Of a stretch of DNA of 54,070 bases, positions 32,846 through 42,770 are shown one piece after another. Position 1 is the stretch's first letter; the number at the start of each line of letters is the position of its first letter. This stretch comes from Cytophagales bacterium (GTDB lineage: Bacteria; Bacteroidota; Bacteroidia; Cytophagales; Thermoflexibacteraceae), in NCBI GenBank assembly GCA_013299115.1, contig JAAFKA010000030.1, positions 1-54,070 on the forward strand, read 5' to 3'. A program made the translations under genes and the position numbers. Below the pieces are notes generated by a model, which saw only the letters and a program-made list of their open reading frames with translations, did no database searches and had not been told where the DNA came from.

Positions 32846-33574
32846 ATGAAAGTAGTACCATATAAAGACCAAAACACAGGCAAAAAAGAACAAGTAGCCT
32901 TGATGTTTAACAATATTTCGCACAGCTACGACCTGCTCAACAGAGTTTTGAGTGGTGGCATAGACATTTATTGGCGAAAACGTGCCATCAGTTTCTTAGT
33001 AGCCGACCAGCCCAAATTAATCTTGGATATTGCCACAGGCACAGGAGATTTTGCGTTGGAAGCCCTGAAACTAAACCCCGATAAAATCATAGGCGTAGAT
33101 ATTTCGGAGGGAATGTTGGCAAAAGGCAGAGAAAAAATGAAAAAAATGGGCTTGGCAGACAAAATTATCTTGCAAAAAGGAGACTCAGAAAAGTTAGATT
33201 TTGCAGATAATACCTTCGATGCAGCCATAGTTTCATTTGGAGTTCGCAATTTTGAAAATTTGGAACGAGGTTTGTCTGATATTTTCAGGGTCTTGAAACC
33301 TAACGCCAAATTGGTCGTTTTGGAGTTTTCGCAACCGACTAACAAAAGTTTTGCAAAACTCTATAATTTTTATTCTAAAAACATTTTGCCCCCAATAGGC
33401 AAATTGATTTCACAAGATGACGCAGCATACACTTATTTACCCGAATCTGTTAAAGCATTTCCTTATGGCATAGAATTTCTACGAATATTAGAAAAAGTTG
33501 GTTTTAAAGACAATTTATGCACACCTTTAACATTCGGAATCAGTTCTATTTATTGTGGCAAAAAGCCCTTGTAG
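32846..33574 (+). CDS. ubiE: demethylmenaquinone/ubiquinone methyltransferase
   Basis: A 242-residue SAM-dependent methyltransferase. VALMFNNISHSYDLLNRVLS is the family N-terminus, LDIATGTGDFALEAL is SAM motif I, and FDAAIVSFGVRNFENLERGL and RVLKPNAKLVVLEFS complete the UbiE/MenG signature. In Bacteroidota, which use menaquinone, it makes menaquinone from demethylmenaquinone (menG role). Its 3' end overlaps the start of the porT-like gene by 58 bases, so they are co-transcribed. Confidence 0.95.
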   Translation: MKVVPYKDQNTGKKEQVALMFNNISHSYDLLNRVLSGGIDIYWRKRAISFLVADQPKLILDIATGTGDFALEALKLNPDKIIGVDISEGMLAKGREKMKKMGLADKIILQKGDSEKLDFADNTFDAAIVSFGVRNFENLERGLSDIFRVLKPNAKLVVLEFSQPTNKSFAKLYNFYSKNILPPIGKLISQDDAAYTYLPESVKAFPYGIEFLRILEKVGFKDNLCTPLTFGISSIYCGKKPL

Positions 33575-34245
33575 TGGCTTTGGTTGCCTTTTTTTGCAGC
33601 ACCTCACAGGCTTTTGCCCAGCGAGGCAAGGCTCTAAACTTGCAAGAGTACGACTCTAAAAGCATACATTTTGGCTTTCAGTTGGGCGGTATGTTTTCCA
33701 AATTCAATGTAGTGTCGAGCAAAACTTTTGCAATGGACACCATTCAGGGCATCACACCGCTAAACTCTATGGGTTTTTCGTTGGGTTTCATCGTCAGCTT
33801 TGCTTTGGGCGAAAGAGAAAGATGGAACTTGCGACTGCTGCCCAATGTGGCTTTTTATGAACGGAGTGTAAAGTTTGACTACCCTAACAGTAGCAAAACT
33901 CGTACTTTTGAAAATACCTTTATAGAATTTCCTATTTTGCTCAAGTACAAATCGGAAAGGCGAGGCAATATGCGTATGTATATGGTGGGTGGCGTAACGG
34001 GCATATTCAAAGTAGCTGCCGAAAAGCAACGCTTAGACCCTAACCAAATCTTAACAGCAGACCAAGCCATAGAACTAACTTACGGCTTTGGATTTGACAA
34101 TTATTTGGATTTCTTTAAATTTGCACCCGAACTGCGTTTTTCGCATGGCATTGCCAATGCTTACGCCATACCTAATAACCAATTTGCAACAGTATTAAGT
34201 GGTGTTACTACACACAGGGTTACGTTGTATCTGAATTTTGAGTAA
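33517..34245 (+). CDS. porT: PorT-like outer-membrane protein of type IX secretion
   Basis: A 242-residue protein with a signal peptide (LVVALVAFFCSTSQAFAQ, cleavage near residue 35) and an eight-strand-type beta-barrel pattern: FGFQLGGMFSKFNV, FSLGFIVSFALGERERWNLR, and the C-terminal strand HRVTLYLNFE. Length and order fit PorT/SprT, a T9SS component needed for export of CTD-bearing proteins, and the ubiE-porT pairing is common in this phylum. The ATG at 33517 overlaps ubiE; a GTG at 33572 is a possible later start but would shorten the basic n-region. It links to the T9SS sorting domain at the right edge of the window. Confidence 0.75.
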   Translation: MHTFNIRNQFYLLWQKALVVALVAFFCSTSQAFAQRGKALNLQEYDSKSIHFGFQLGGMFSKFNVVSSKTFAMDTIQGITPLNSMGFSLGFIVSFALGERERWNLRLLPNVAFYERSVKFDYPNSSKTRTFENTFIEFPILLKYKSERRGNMRMYMVGGVTGIFKVAAEKQRLDPNQILTADQAIELTYGFGFDNYLDFFKFAPELRFSHGIANAYAIPNNQFATVLSGVTTHRVTLYLNFE

Positions 34246-34316
34246 TTTTTTTGTCAAAGTGAAAAACCAATGTTCAATGCCATTAAGCTAAGAAATAATT
34301 TACAGATATAAATAAG

Positions 34317-35027
34317 CTACATTGTTTTTACAGATGACATTCCACCATCTACTGCCAATACTTGCCCTGTTATCCAAGAAGCAGAGTCGGAGAGCAAAAA
34401 CAAAGTCGTAGCAGCCATTTCGGTAGTAGTGCCTATGCGGTTGAGAGGGTGGCGTTTGGCAGCCGCCTCCTGTTTTTCGGGTGTAGAAAGCAACTGCTGG
34501 GCAAGTGGCGTGTGCGTAAGCGATGGAGCTATGGCATTGACCTTAATTTTGGGCGAAAACTCCGCCGCCAATGACTTTACCAAACCTTCTACTGCACCCT
34601 TCGAGGCTGCTACGCTGGCGTGAAAACCCATGCCCATTTGCACAGCCACTGTGCTAAATAAGACAATAGATGCCCCTTCGGCTGGTTTTTTCAGGGCTTT
34701 TAGGCAACCTTGTATGGTTTGCACCGCACCTACTACGTTGATTTCAAAGTCTTTAAGAAAATCCTCTTTGCTCAACCGACTAAAAGGTTTCAAATTGATG
34801 CTGCCAGGACAATAAACCAAACCATGCAATTCATCGGGCAAGCCTACTATGTCGCCAGAGAGTTGCGTAACATCTGCTGTGAGGTGATGAACTGCCAAAT
34901 TTTGCGGATGGCGGCGAGAAAGTGTATAGACTGTAGCCTCTTGTGCCAATAACTGTGATGCTACTTCGTAGCCTATGCCCGAACTTGCCCCCACGACTAA
35001 AATAGTTTTTCCTTTGAAATTTTTCAT
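34317..35027 (-). CDS. SDR-family oxidoreductase lacking the catalytic Tyr
   Basis: A 236-residue short-chain dehydrogenase fold. VVGASSGIG is the cofactor loop, and the C-terminal GQVLAVDGGMSSV is typical of FabG-like enzymes. The place of the catalytic YxxxK reads VAASK (FHASVAASKGAVEGL), so the Tyr is Val. The same HASxAxxKGAVEGL pattern occurs in a subgroup of SDR proteins, so it is probably inherited and not a recent mutation. It may use another residue or be a non-classical enzyme; the substrate is unknown. It stands alone, convergent to porT. Confidence 0.75.
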   Translation of the reverse strand: MKNFKGKTILVVGASSGIGYEVASQLLAQEATVYTLSRRHPQNLAVHHLTADVTQLSGDIVGLPDELHGLVYCPGSINLKPFSRLSKEDFLKDFEINVVGAVQTIQGCLKALKKPAEGASIVLFSTVAVQMGMGFHASVAASKGAVEGLVKSLAAEFSPKIKVNAIAPSLTHTPLAQQLLSTPEKQEAAAKRHPLNRIGTTTEMAATTLFLLSDSASWITGQVLAVDGGMSSVKTM

Positions 35028-35273
35028 TTCCCAATAAATTATATTTTTGAGTTGCTACCAAACCAATTGATGATAAAATAATTCTCTTCTTCTTCAAAGA
35101 TAAGAATTTCATTATTCCTTGTCAAAAAAATCTTTTCCTTTTGCAAAAAATTTTTCCTATCTTTGTATGCAAACATATTTTTTTATACACCTACATAGCA
35201 CAAACATATTTAGACCAAATAGTAATATTTGATAATCAAAGACTTACAATTATCAACTCACAATTATTTATCT

Positions 35274-35816
35274 ATGCTCAAGATTTTTGCAAAAAAATAT
35301 TCTCACCGAGAAAGGGTTTTATTTAGATTTTTAAGAAGAAATAATTTAATGGACAAGCTAACTGACAGAGAGTTAGAGGAATTTGTCCCTTTTTTACATC
35401 TTCGCACCTACGCTGCGAATGAAGTAGTTTTTTTTCGCAACGACCCCGCACAGGCTTTGTATATCATCAGGAGTGGCACAGTCAAAATAAGCATAGATGT
35501 AGAAGAGCATTTTGAGGATTTGCTGCACCTTTCAACAGGTGACACATTTGGCGATAATGCTATTTTAGACCCTAGTATTCGCAGTTATAATGCCATTTGT
35601 TGCTCGGAAAACTGTGAATTGTATGTCATTCCGCAGGTAAATATTATTCAAATTTTCGCGCATAACATAGAAATTAAAGCAAAAATGATGCAAGGTTTGG
35701 CTCGATATTATGACCGTTATTTGGTCAATTTGGCTAAATCATATAGGGATACTTTCGGCTTGTTTAACCTGAGCAATGTTTATGACATCACACAAAGAGA
35801 AATACTTGGGGAATAG
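35274..35816 (+). CDS. cyclic-nucleotide-binding-domain protein without HTH
   Basis: A 180-residue protein. Residues about 25-125 form a cNMP-binding beta-roll (FLHLRTYAANEVVFFRNDPA, LYIIRSGTVKISI, GDTFGDNAILDPSIRSYNA, in which the phosphate-binding cassette is degenerate). There is no C-terminal DNA-binding domain as in Crp/Fnr; the tail is a single helical region. It may sense a nucleotide and act through a partner, or be a structural relative. Start at the ATG 35274 gives a normal N-terminus; an in-frame start 15 codons upstream is possible. The adenylate cyclase gene at 37141 lies two genes away. Confidence 0.75.
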   Translation: MLKIFAKKYSHRERVLFRFLRRNNLMDKLTDRELEEFVPFLHLRTYAANEVVFFRNDPAQALYIIRSGTVKISIDVEEHFEDLLHLSTGDTFGDNAILDPSIRSYNAICCSENCELYVIPQVNIIQIFAHNIEIKAKMMQGLARYYDRYLVNLAKSYRDTFGLFNLSNVYDITQREILGE

Positions 35817-35894
35817 GCTTTATGAATTAAAATAGCCTTGTTAGAAACCAACAAGGCTAAGTATTCTTAACACAGTAAGCCAAAAAATAAAATC

Positions 35895-35953
35895 TGTAGC
35901 TATGTGCTTTAGCACGTAGTCGTAGCTTAGAACAGACTAAAGTCTATTCTACA
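35895..35953. repeat. inverted pair of GTAG-tailed REPs between convergent genes
   Basis: TGTAGC plus TATGTGCTTTAGCACGTA on plus (35895-35919) and TGTAG plus AATAGACTTTAGTCTGTT on minus (35930-35953). It lies between two 3' ends, the classic location of REP pairs, where they may also stop transcription. Confidence 0.7.
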
Positions 35954-35964
35954 TTCTTTTGCGT

Positions 35965-36801
35965 TTATCTAAACTGCGGATTACTCCATTCCATACTGCC
36001 ACCGACTTCGAAATCATCGCGTAAAGTGTAAAAATCCGATTTTTGTTTTTTGCGAACAGCCATTAACCTACATTCGTCAGAGCAAAATTGGCTGTAAATA
36101 CTTTTGGTTTTAAAATCTGCAAAGCAATTTTTACAAGTTTTGAGGTGTTGCTTGTCGTCTTTCGAATTGGCTGCCCAAAGCACCTCCTCCTCCATTGTCA
36201 GTTCATCTTCTTCTTCGTCATCATTTGTGGGGTCGAATTCGTCTATGATAAAACCTTTTTTTTCGCCTGTTTTGCGGTTTGCTGCTGTTTGTTTTTGTCG
36301 AGGTACATTTTTTTCAGTTCTAAAATGCTGTTGTCGAGAGTAAAGGCGTTGCGGTTTGCCTAACAAGTGGCGGCGGTATTGGGCTTCTTGCAATAGAAAT
36401 TCGGCTTCCTTGTCATTCGAAATTTGATGAGTAGTGTAGGCAACCAGCATGGGCAGCATGGCACTCAAAATGATGACTACAAAGTGAACTTCGTGCATTG
36501 CCTCCCATTGCCAAATCAAATTCATACGGCTATAGACCGCAAACGAAACTACGCAAGTCAATAAAGCCAAGAACCAAGACGTAAAAACCTGTTTGCGAAT
36601 ACCAAAAATGACGATACACAAGAGCAGAAAGGCACTCAAAAAGCCCGCAGGAATATGATTAATAGCACCCCAATCTGGGCGGTATTGAGTCATAAAACGG
36701 AAAAACATACTTTGAAAATTGCTTACCTCTACGCCTAATCCGATGACCAAAATCAAGGTGAGTCCCAAGTTTTGTTTGAGTTTAAAATACAATTCGTTCA
36801 T
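35965..36801 (-). CDS. membrane protein with C-terminal zinc-ribbon-like motif
   Basis: A 278-residue protein: four membrane segments (about 13-30, 47-67, 73-92, 105-125), a charged cytoplasmic linker with an acidic stretch (DPTNDDEEEDELTMEE), and a C-terminal C-x2-C-x12-C-x3-C set (CKNCFADFKT...FCSDEC), which should bind zinc. No family name is recognised. It may be a membrane-tethered regulator or RNA/DNA-binding protein; this is speculation from the motif. Convergent with the cNMP-binding gene. Confidence 0.6.
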   Translation of the reverse strand: MNELYFKLKQNLGLTLILVIGLGVEVSNFQSMFFRFMTQYRPDWGAINHIPAGFLSAFLLLCIVIFGIRKQVFTSWFLALLTCVVSFAVYSRMNLIWQWEAMHEVHFVVIILSAMLPMLVAYTTHQISNDKEAEFLLQEAQYRRHLLGKPQRLYSRQQHFRTEKNVPRQKQTAANRKTGEKKGFIIDEFDPTNDDEEEDELTMEEEVLWAANSKDDKQHLKTCKNCFADFKTKSIYSQFCSDECRLMAVRKKQKSDFYTLRDDFEVGGSMEWSNPQFR

Positions 36802-36929
36802 GGCTTTTTTGGGGTTATGATGACTACTGATTTTTTGGCACTTTTTTCAGCACTTCAAATTTCATAATCCAAAATTACAAGAGCAGTACGTAAGCTATGT
36901 ACGAAGTAAAAAAAAAATAAAAAATAGAT

Positions 36930-37037
36930 GTTATTACAATAATTTTTGTATAGAAAAATAACTTCTTGATTTTCAACTAATTGACCCTGCAGTTGCAGGC
37001 AACCCCCGCCAAAGAATACGGTACAAATCGTAATACC
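36930..37037 (-). mobile_element. MITE with GGTTATTACGAT ends, copy 2
   Basis: The ends TTATTACAAT and ATCGTAATACC, the block CTATACAAAAATTATNGTAATAA and GGTCAATTAGTTGAAAATCA match copy 1 (13258-13352) on the opposite strand. The centre differs: here the palindrome is CCTGCAGTTGCAGG instead of ACCCTTCAGGGT. Confidence 0.65.
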
Positions 37038-37140
37038 CTCTAATAAAAAAGAAAAAGCTGAAAAAAGAAAAAGCTGAAAATTGTACATTTTTGCCTGCTC
37101 AATTTGATAGCTATTTCTTTATCATTGCTGCTTATCACAA

Positions 37141-38838
37141 TTACTTTACCTCTCCTTCCACAAAATACATATCTATTTCTCCTTTGTTTTTGGCAGCTAC
37201 CTTGCCTCGATAGGTAGCTTTAAATTGGTGTTTGACCAATTCGTAAGTTGTGCCAGAGATGTTTACTTTTCCTTCTTCGCCACTTGATTCCATACGTGCA
37301 GCCACGTTTACGGCATCTCCCCAAATGTCGTAAGCAAATTTTTTGTTGCCGACTACACCCGCCACCACTTTGCCTGTGTGAATACCTAAACGCAACTCGA
37401 AATAAGGTTGTTTGAGTGCCATTTTTTCGGCTTGCCACTGTTTCATAAATTGCTGCATTTCTAATCCTGCTCGCACTGCATCAGTCGGGTTGGTTACGTT
37501 GGCTACGGGTACGCCGCCTGCACACATATAAGCATCGCCTATGGTTTTGATTTTTTCTAAGTTGTATTTGTCTATGATTTGGTCGAAGGCTAAAAAACAA
37601 CGGTCTAACTCCTGAATGACTTGCTCGGCTGTCATTTTTTCGGCAATGTTGGTAAAGCCTTTGAAATCTGTAAACAATACTGTTACCATTTCGTAAGATT
37701 TTGGCGTGGCTTTGCCTGTTTCTTTGAGTTCGGTAGCTGTTTCGGTAGGCAAAATATTGAGCAATAAATTGTCTGACTTTTTCCTTTCTACTTCTATCAG
37801 GGCTTTTTGAGCCTCGATTTCTGCATTTTTTTGCTCCAATTTTTTGTTTGCACGCAATTTATTGACAAAGGCAAACACCGCCACGCCTACCACCACTACC
37901 AAACAACCAATGCCAATTAAAAACATTTGCGATTTTGCTTTTTCCTCTTTGGTGGCTACTTCTTGGGCAAGCAATTCATAGCGTTGTCTTTCCAATCTTT
38001 GCTGTTTAATTTCCAAATCACGTTGCTGTTTTTGTATGCTGTCCTCCTTGTTTTGCACCTCTGCCGACAAATTATTTTTCACTTTCCGCAAAATATCTAC
38101 TTCTCTTTTGGAAATTAACAACAAATCTACGCCTTCGGTATCTTTGGCTTTCATTGCCTTGTTGATAAGTTGTTCCCGATTAGGCACTTTCATCAAATCA
38201 CTAAGCAATTTGTCATAAACCTTTACTGATTCCGAATTTTTTTCTTCGGTCTGTGCCTCTATCATCATCTTGCAATAAGCCTCTTGCTCGGCGTGTGTGA
38301 GTTGATAGACCGTTGCCTTTGCCAACAAATCCTCAACGGCAGCTATCATGGGCTTGTATTTGCGGACTTCGTAGGCACTTTTGGCTATTTTTTGTTGAAT
38401 AGTCCCAATATTTTCGGCAAGTTGTAATTTGCCGTAAATTTCGGCTGCTTTTTGGTAGTTTTCTATTTTTTTGGTGTGGTAGTTCACATTATCAAAATTG
38501 TCTGCCAATCTTTCGTAAGCGTAGGCAAATAATTTTTGATTTTCAGATTTTTCAGCCAAATTAACAGCCCGCAGATATTCACTTTCCACACTTCCTGTTT
38601 GTTGGAGTTCTTGGTAGCCTGCTGCTATTCGCCACGTAACCTTTACGGCTTCTTCCAAATCTTTTGCTCGCAGTGCCTCCTGTCTTTTTGCCTTGTAGTC
38701 GTTGATTCGTGTAACAATTTTGCGTTTTTCTACCCTCGATAAAGTTGGCAATTTGGAAGTTGCTTTTTGTGCATACACACAAGGGGCAGCAAGACCTATC
38801 CAAAAAAGGAAGGCAAGGGCAATGGATAACTTTTGCAT
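37141..38838 (-). CDS. TPR-linked class III adenylate cyclase
   Basis: A 565-residue protein: signal peptide (to about residue 23), periplasmic helical TPR-like region (30-280), one membrane segment (MFLIGIGCLVVVVGVAVFAF, about 300-320), coiled coil and a cytoplasmic class III cyclase domain (about 375-560). The metal Asp residues are in VLFTDFKGFTNIAEK and IGDAYMCAGG. The Lys in EKIKTIGDAY and Asp in AYDIWGDAVN are the pair that selects adenine, and ARMESSGEEG holds the transition-state Arg. So it should make cAMP in response to an extracytoplasmic signal. It stands alone; the nearby cNMP-binding protein (35274) could be a receptor. Confidence 0.85.
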   Translation of the reverse strand: MQKLSIALAFLFWIGLAAPCVYAQKATSKLPTLSRVEKRKIVTRINDYKAKRQEALRAKDLEEAVKVTWRIAAGYQELQQTGSVESEYLRAVNLAEKSENQKLFAYAYERLADNFDNVNYHTKKIENYQKAAEIYGKLQLAENIGTIQQKIAKSAYEVRKYKPMIAAVEDLLAKATVYQLTHAEQEAYCKMMIEAQTEEKNSESVKVYDKLLSDLMKVPNREQLINKAMKAKDTEGVDLLLISKREVDILRKVKNNLSAEVQNKEDSIQKQQRDLEIKQQRLERQRYELLAQEVATKEEKAKSQMFLIGIGCLVVVVGVAVFAFVNKLRANKKLEQKNAEIEAQKALIEVERKKSDNLLLNILPTETATELKETGKATPKSYEMVTVLFTDFKGFTNIAEKMTAEQVIQELDRCFLAFDQIIDKYNLEKIKTIGDAYMCAGGVPVANVTNPTDAVRAGLEMQQFMKQWQAEKMALKQPYFELRLGIHTGKVVAGVVGNKKFAYDIWGDAVNVAARMESSGEEGKVNISGTTYELVKHQFKATYRGKVAAKNKGEIDMYFVEGEVK

Positions 38839-39005
38839 AGTTGGTTGTAATTAAAACTCAATTAGTTGTGGTTGTTTGTGTCTGTAAAAATATAGTTTTT
38901 TTGGTAAGAAAGAAAAAAAATTGCAAACTTTTGAAAAAGCACTTTAAAAAGAATAAAATTGCTAAAAAATTTGTAGTTTTGTGAATACTAAAATTAAGAT
39001 GTTTT

Positions 39006-40079
<1,074 letters not shown>

Positions 40080-40085
40080 AAAAAG

Positions 40086-40838
40086 ATGACAATGAAAAAG
40101 AAACTATTATGGGCAAGTGCTGTAGTTTTGTTGGTAGGCGTGGCGGGTTTGGGCTGGTTTAGTGCCAACAAAAGAGTGGTAACAGGAATTTTGGTTACGG
40201 TGATAGACAAACCTCTGTACGAATTTGTATCTGAAAAAGAGATACAAGAAACTATTTTGAAGTCGGGACTGTGCCAGATAGGAAGTAGCCGTTTGGAGGA
40301 TTTAGACCTGCGCGCCATAGAGGAAAAAGTGCAAACCTACAATTTTGTTTCTGAATGTCATGCAGCCAAAGACCTTGCGGGCAATTTGGTGGTGGAGGTC
40401 AAGCAAAACAGACCCCTTGCCCGAATTTTCCGCCCTAATATGCAGAGTGAATATTTGGCAGCCAATGGCAAACTGATGGCATTGTCTAAAAAATATACGG
40501 CTCGTGTGCCTGTGCTTACAGGTGAGGGAACTTACAAAATCAAGGGCAATTATTGCATAGAGGACAGCATAGGCAAACAATTATTCAAATTTTTTGACTT
40601 TGTGGAGAGCCAAGAATTTTGGAAAACCCAAATTACCCAAATAGAATGGGACAAAAAAAACCAAATAGCTTTTTATACCTTAGCGGGCAACCAACGCATA
40701 GAAATAGGAAAAGCTGAATATTTGGACGAAAAATTTGCCAAATTAATGACTTTTTACAAAGAAATTATCCCTGTAAAAGGCTGGGGCAAATATCACCGAA
40801 TAAACGTGGCGTATGATAAACAGATTATTTGTGAGTAA
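40086..40838 (+). CDS. ftsQ: cell division protein FtsQ
   Basis: A 250-residue bitopic protein: one membrane segment (LWASAVVLLVGVAGLGWF, about residues 8-25), a POTRA-like region and a periplasmic beta domain. The end, KGWGKYHRINVAYDKQIIC, is characteristic of Bacteroidota FtsQ (WGKYxxINLxYxxQIVC). It recruits FtsL and FtsB to the septum. ATG at 40086; the ATG two codons later is equally possible. It follows the Rpn gene by 6 bases and is not next to murC or ftsA in this window, its usual neighbours. Confidence 0.8.
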   Translation: MTMKKKLLWASAVVLLVGVAGLGWFSANKRVVTGILVTVIDKPLYEFVSEKEIQETILKSGLCQIGSSRLEDLDLRAIEEKVQTYNFVSECHAAKDLAGNLVVEVKQNRPLARIFRPNMQSEYLAANGKLMALSKKYTARVPVLTGEGTYKIKGNYCIEDSIGKQLFKFFDFVESQEFWKTQITQIEWDKKNQIAFYTLAGNQRIEIGKAEYLDEKFAKLMTFYKEIIPVKGWGKYHRINVAYDKQIICE

Positions 40839-40967
40839 AACCCAATGAACAAAAAATTTTTGGAGATAAGGCAACTGGGGTGCAATCCACTTATAATTAT
40901 TCATAGACTCTGTTCATAAATTCTCATCTATTAATTGTATATTTGCAGTCAAACTATTTAGCTTAAA

Positions 40968-41366
40968 ATGGCACAAGAAACACAGATACCAACACCAAGT
41001 CGACCACCAGTTACTGAACAAAAAAATATTGCAGATAAATTAATGGAATTGACTGCTAATTTGTGGGCAATCAGTGAAACAGAAGCCCCTTTTGTGGTAG
41101 GCATAGCACGCAATAAAGATTTTTTGGACAAAGAAGATGCAAAACCTATTTCTTTGGCTAAGTTTTTTACCTCCCGAATTGTAGAAAGAGAGTGGCACAC
41201 CATAGCAGAAAAAAAAGCAGTTGCTCGTTTTAAGACTCTGTTCGATTATTTGGTGGCAATAGATGCACAAGCCTATCGAAATAACAATGTTGCTTCTACT
41301 ATTTATATGGTTGTGCCTGTCGATAATGTTTTTGTGGTTTTGCACGTTTTGGTAGTAGAAACCTAA
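40968..41366 (+). CDS. nuclease A inhibitor (NuiA)-like protein
   Basis: A 132-residue acidic-to-neutral soluble protein. LMELTANLWAISETEAPFVV matches the NuiA family pattern (LxxxxxxLxxxSESxxPFEV), and the end VFVVLHVLVVET fits the family terminus (GLxTxxVET). NuiA proteins block the active site of non-specific nucleases of the NucA type. A TATATTTG -7-like box lies at 40938-40945. No NucA-like gene is in the window; the Rpn-family nuclease two genes upstream is from a different fold, so a direct link is not implied. Confidence 0.7.
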   Translation: MAQETQIPTPSRPPVTEQKNIADKLMELTANLWAISETEAPFVVGIARNKDFLDKEDAKPISLAKFFTSRIVEREWHTIAEKKAVARFKTLFDYLVAIDAQAYRNNNVASTIYMVVPVDNVFVVLHVLVVET

Positions 41367-41432
41367 ACGGTATATTTGCTTATCATGCAAATATTTTAAC
41401 AATACACACGCTAAAGTTATAATACATCCTAA

Positions 41433-42542
41433 ATGAAAAGAATTATCAAAGTCCTTACCTTACTTTTGTTGGGAATTTCCATCACAATTTTCATTTTTAT
41501 GCAACAAGCAACTTTCGGCAAAAATCCTTCGGGAAGTCGGTTAGTCCTCGTCAAGCAGTCTGCCAACTACAAAGAGGGCAAATTTCAAAACCTTAGCTTT
41601 ACGCCTGACCTTGCAGAAGGTGTAAGTTATTGGGCTGTTTTGAAAGAATTTTTGTTTACCAAGCACCCTCGCCTTTCGCCTACTTTACCTTTGCCTTCGG
41701 TAAAAACAGACCTCAAAAACTTGCCAACTGACGAAAATCTACTGATATGGTTTGGTCATTCTTCCTATTTTATGCAGATAGATGGCAAACGGATTTTGGT
41801 CGACCCTGTGTTTAGTGGCAATGCCTCTCCGCTTAGTTTCACCACCAAAAGTTTTGCAGGAACAGATAATTACAAGCCTGACGATTTTCCTCCGATAGAT
41901 TATCTTTTTATCTCTCACGACCATTACGACCATTTGGATTACGCCACCATTGTAGCCCTGCAACCCAAAGTGAAACAAGTGATTACAGGCATAGGCACAG
42001 GAGAACATTTGGCTCATTGGGGCTATACACCACAACAAATCATAGAAAAAGATTGGAATGAAAAAGTAGAATTAACAGAAGGTTTTGAGGTGCATATAGT
42101 CCCTGCAAGACATTTTTCGGGCAGGGGAATTATACGCAACCAGACTTTATGGGTTTCTTTTGTGTTAAAAACACCAACCAAAAAGATTTTTATAGGTGGC
42201 GACAGTGGCTACGATACGCATTTTGCAGCCATCGGCAAACAATTTGCCCCTTTCGATTTGGCTATTTTGGAGTGTGGGCAATACGACAAAAGTTGGAAAT
42301 ACATACACCTCATGCCCGAAGAAGTGGTAAAAGCTGCACAAGAGTTGGGTGCAAAACAACTGCTGCCTGTCCATTGGGGCAAGTTTGTGCTGGGCAACCA
42401 CCCTTGGGACGAGCCTATCAAAAGAGTTACCGCAGCAGCCCAAACTGCTCAACTACCTATCTGCACACCCAAAATTGGCGAAAAAATGCCACTAACAGAT
42501 TCTTTGCCTGCGTTTGGAAAGTGGTGGGAAGGGATAAAGTAG
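41433..42542 (+). CDS. membrane-anchored MBL-fold hydrolase (NAPE-PLD/RomA-like)
   Basis: A 369-residue metallo-beta-lactamase-fold protein with an N-terminal membrane anchor or signal peptide (about residues 5-22). The zinc ligands are in ISHDHYDHLD (HxHxDH), VPARHFSGRG, GGDSGYD and PVHWGKF. This pattern and LIWFGHSSYFMQIDGKRILVDP place it with the NAPE-PLD-like phosphodiesterase/RomA group, probably acting on phospholipid-type substrates in the periplasm or at the membrane. It is followed after 61 bases by the duplicated helicase fragment. Confidence 0.85.
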   Translation: MKRIIKVLTLLLLGISITIFIFMQQATFGKNPSGSRLVLVKQSANYKEGKFQNLSFTPDLAEGVSYWAVLKEFLFTKHPRLSPTLPLPSVKTDLKNLPTDENLLIWFGHSSYFMQIDGKRILVDPVFSGNASPLSFTTKSFAGTDNYKPDDFPPIDYLFISHDHYDHLDYATIVALQPKVKQVITGIGTGEHLAHWGYTPQQIIEKDWNEKVELTEGFEVHIVPARHFSGRGIIRNQTLWVSFVLKTPTKKIFIGGDSGYDTHFAAIGKQFAPFDLAILECGQYDKSWKYIHLMPEEVVKAAQELGAKQLLPVHWGKFVLGNHPWDEPIKRVTAAAQTAQLPICTPKIGEKMPLTDSLPAFGKWWEGIK

Positions 42543-42603
42543 GTATATACTTTTTTGGAAAAACCAGAGAAATACTTTAGCTTAACAACTAACAACCTCC
42601 TTA

Positions 42604-42770
42604 TGCCCCCCTACCCTACCCTCTCTTGGTTTCAAGCAAAAGGTTTTGTAGCCCAACCTTTTCAGTTAGCCACCCAACAGGCTTACCTCAACGGCAAGTC
42701 GGGCTTGCTCAACGCACCTACGGGAAGTGGCAAAACGATGGCACTGTTCTTGGCTTTTTTGGCTGCTTAA
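42604..42770 (+). pseudogene. duplicated 5' fragment of the Lhr-like helicase gene
   Basis: Encodes MPPYPTLSWFQAKGFVAQPF through NAPTGSGKT to FLAFLAA and then stops. It matches the first 55 codons of the helicase gene at 44541, with about 9 differences in 166 bases, mostly silent. Similarity ends sharply at about 42769. The fragment keeps Walker A but nothing else, so it is not functional. Together with the full gene it flanks the DUF4157 gene, which suggests the cargo came in by a recombination that left a partial duplicate. Confidence 0.85.

Noticed and set aside
40968-41366. NuiA-like protein as the inhibitor of the Rpn nuclease
   Set aside because: NuiA inhibits beta-beta-alpha-metal nucleases; Rpn is a PD-(D/E)XK fold, and ftsQ lies between them.
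41433-42542. MBL protein as the exonuclease partner of the ligase-associated helicase
   Set aside because: It has a membrane anchor and NAPE-PLD/RomA-type motifs, not the cytoplasmic beta-CASP-like nuclease type.
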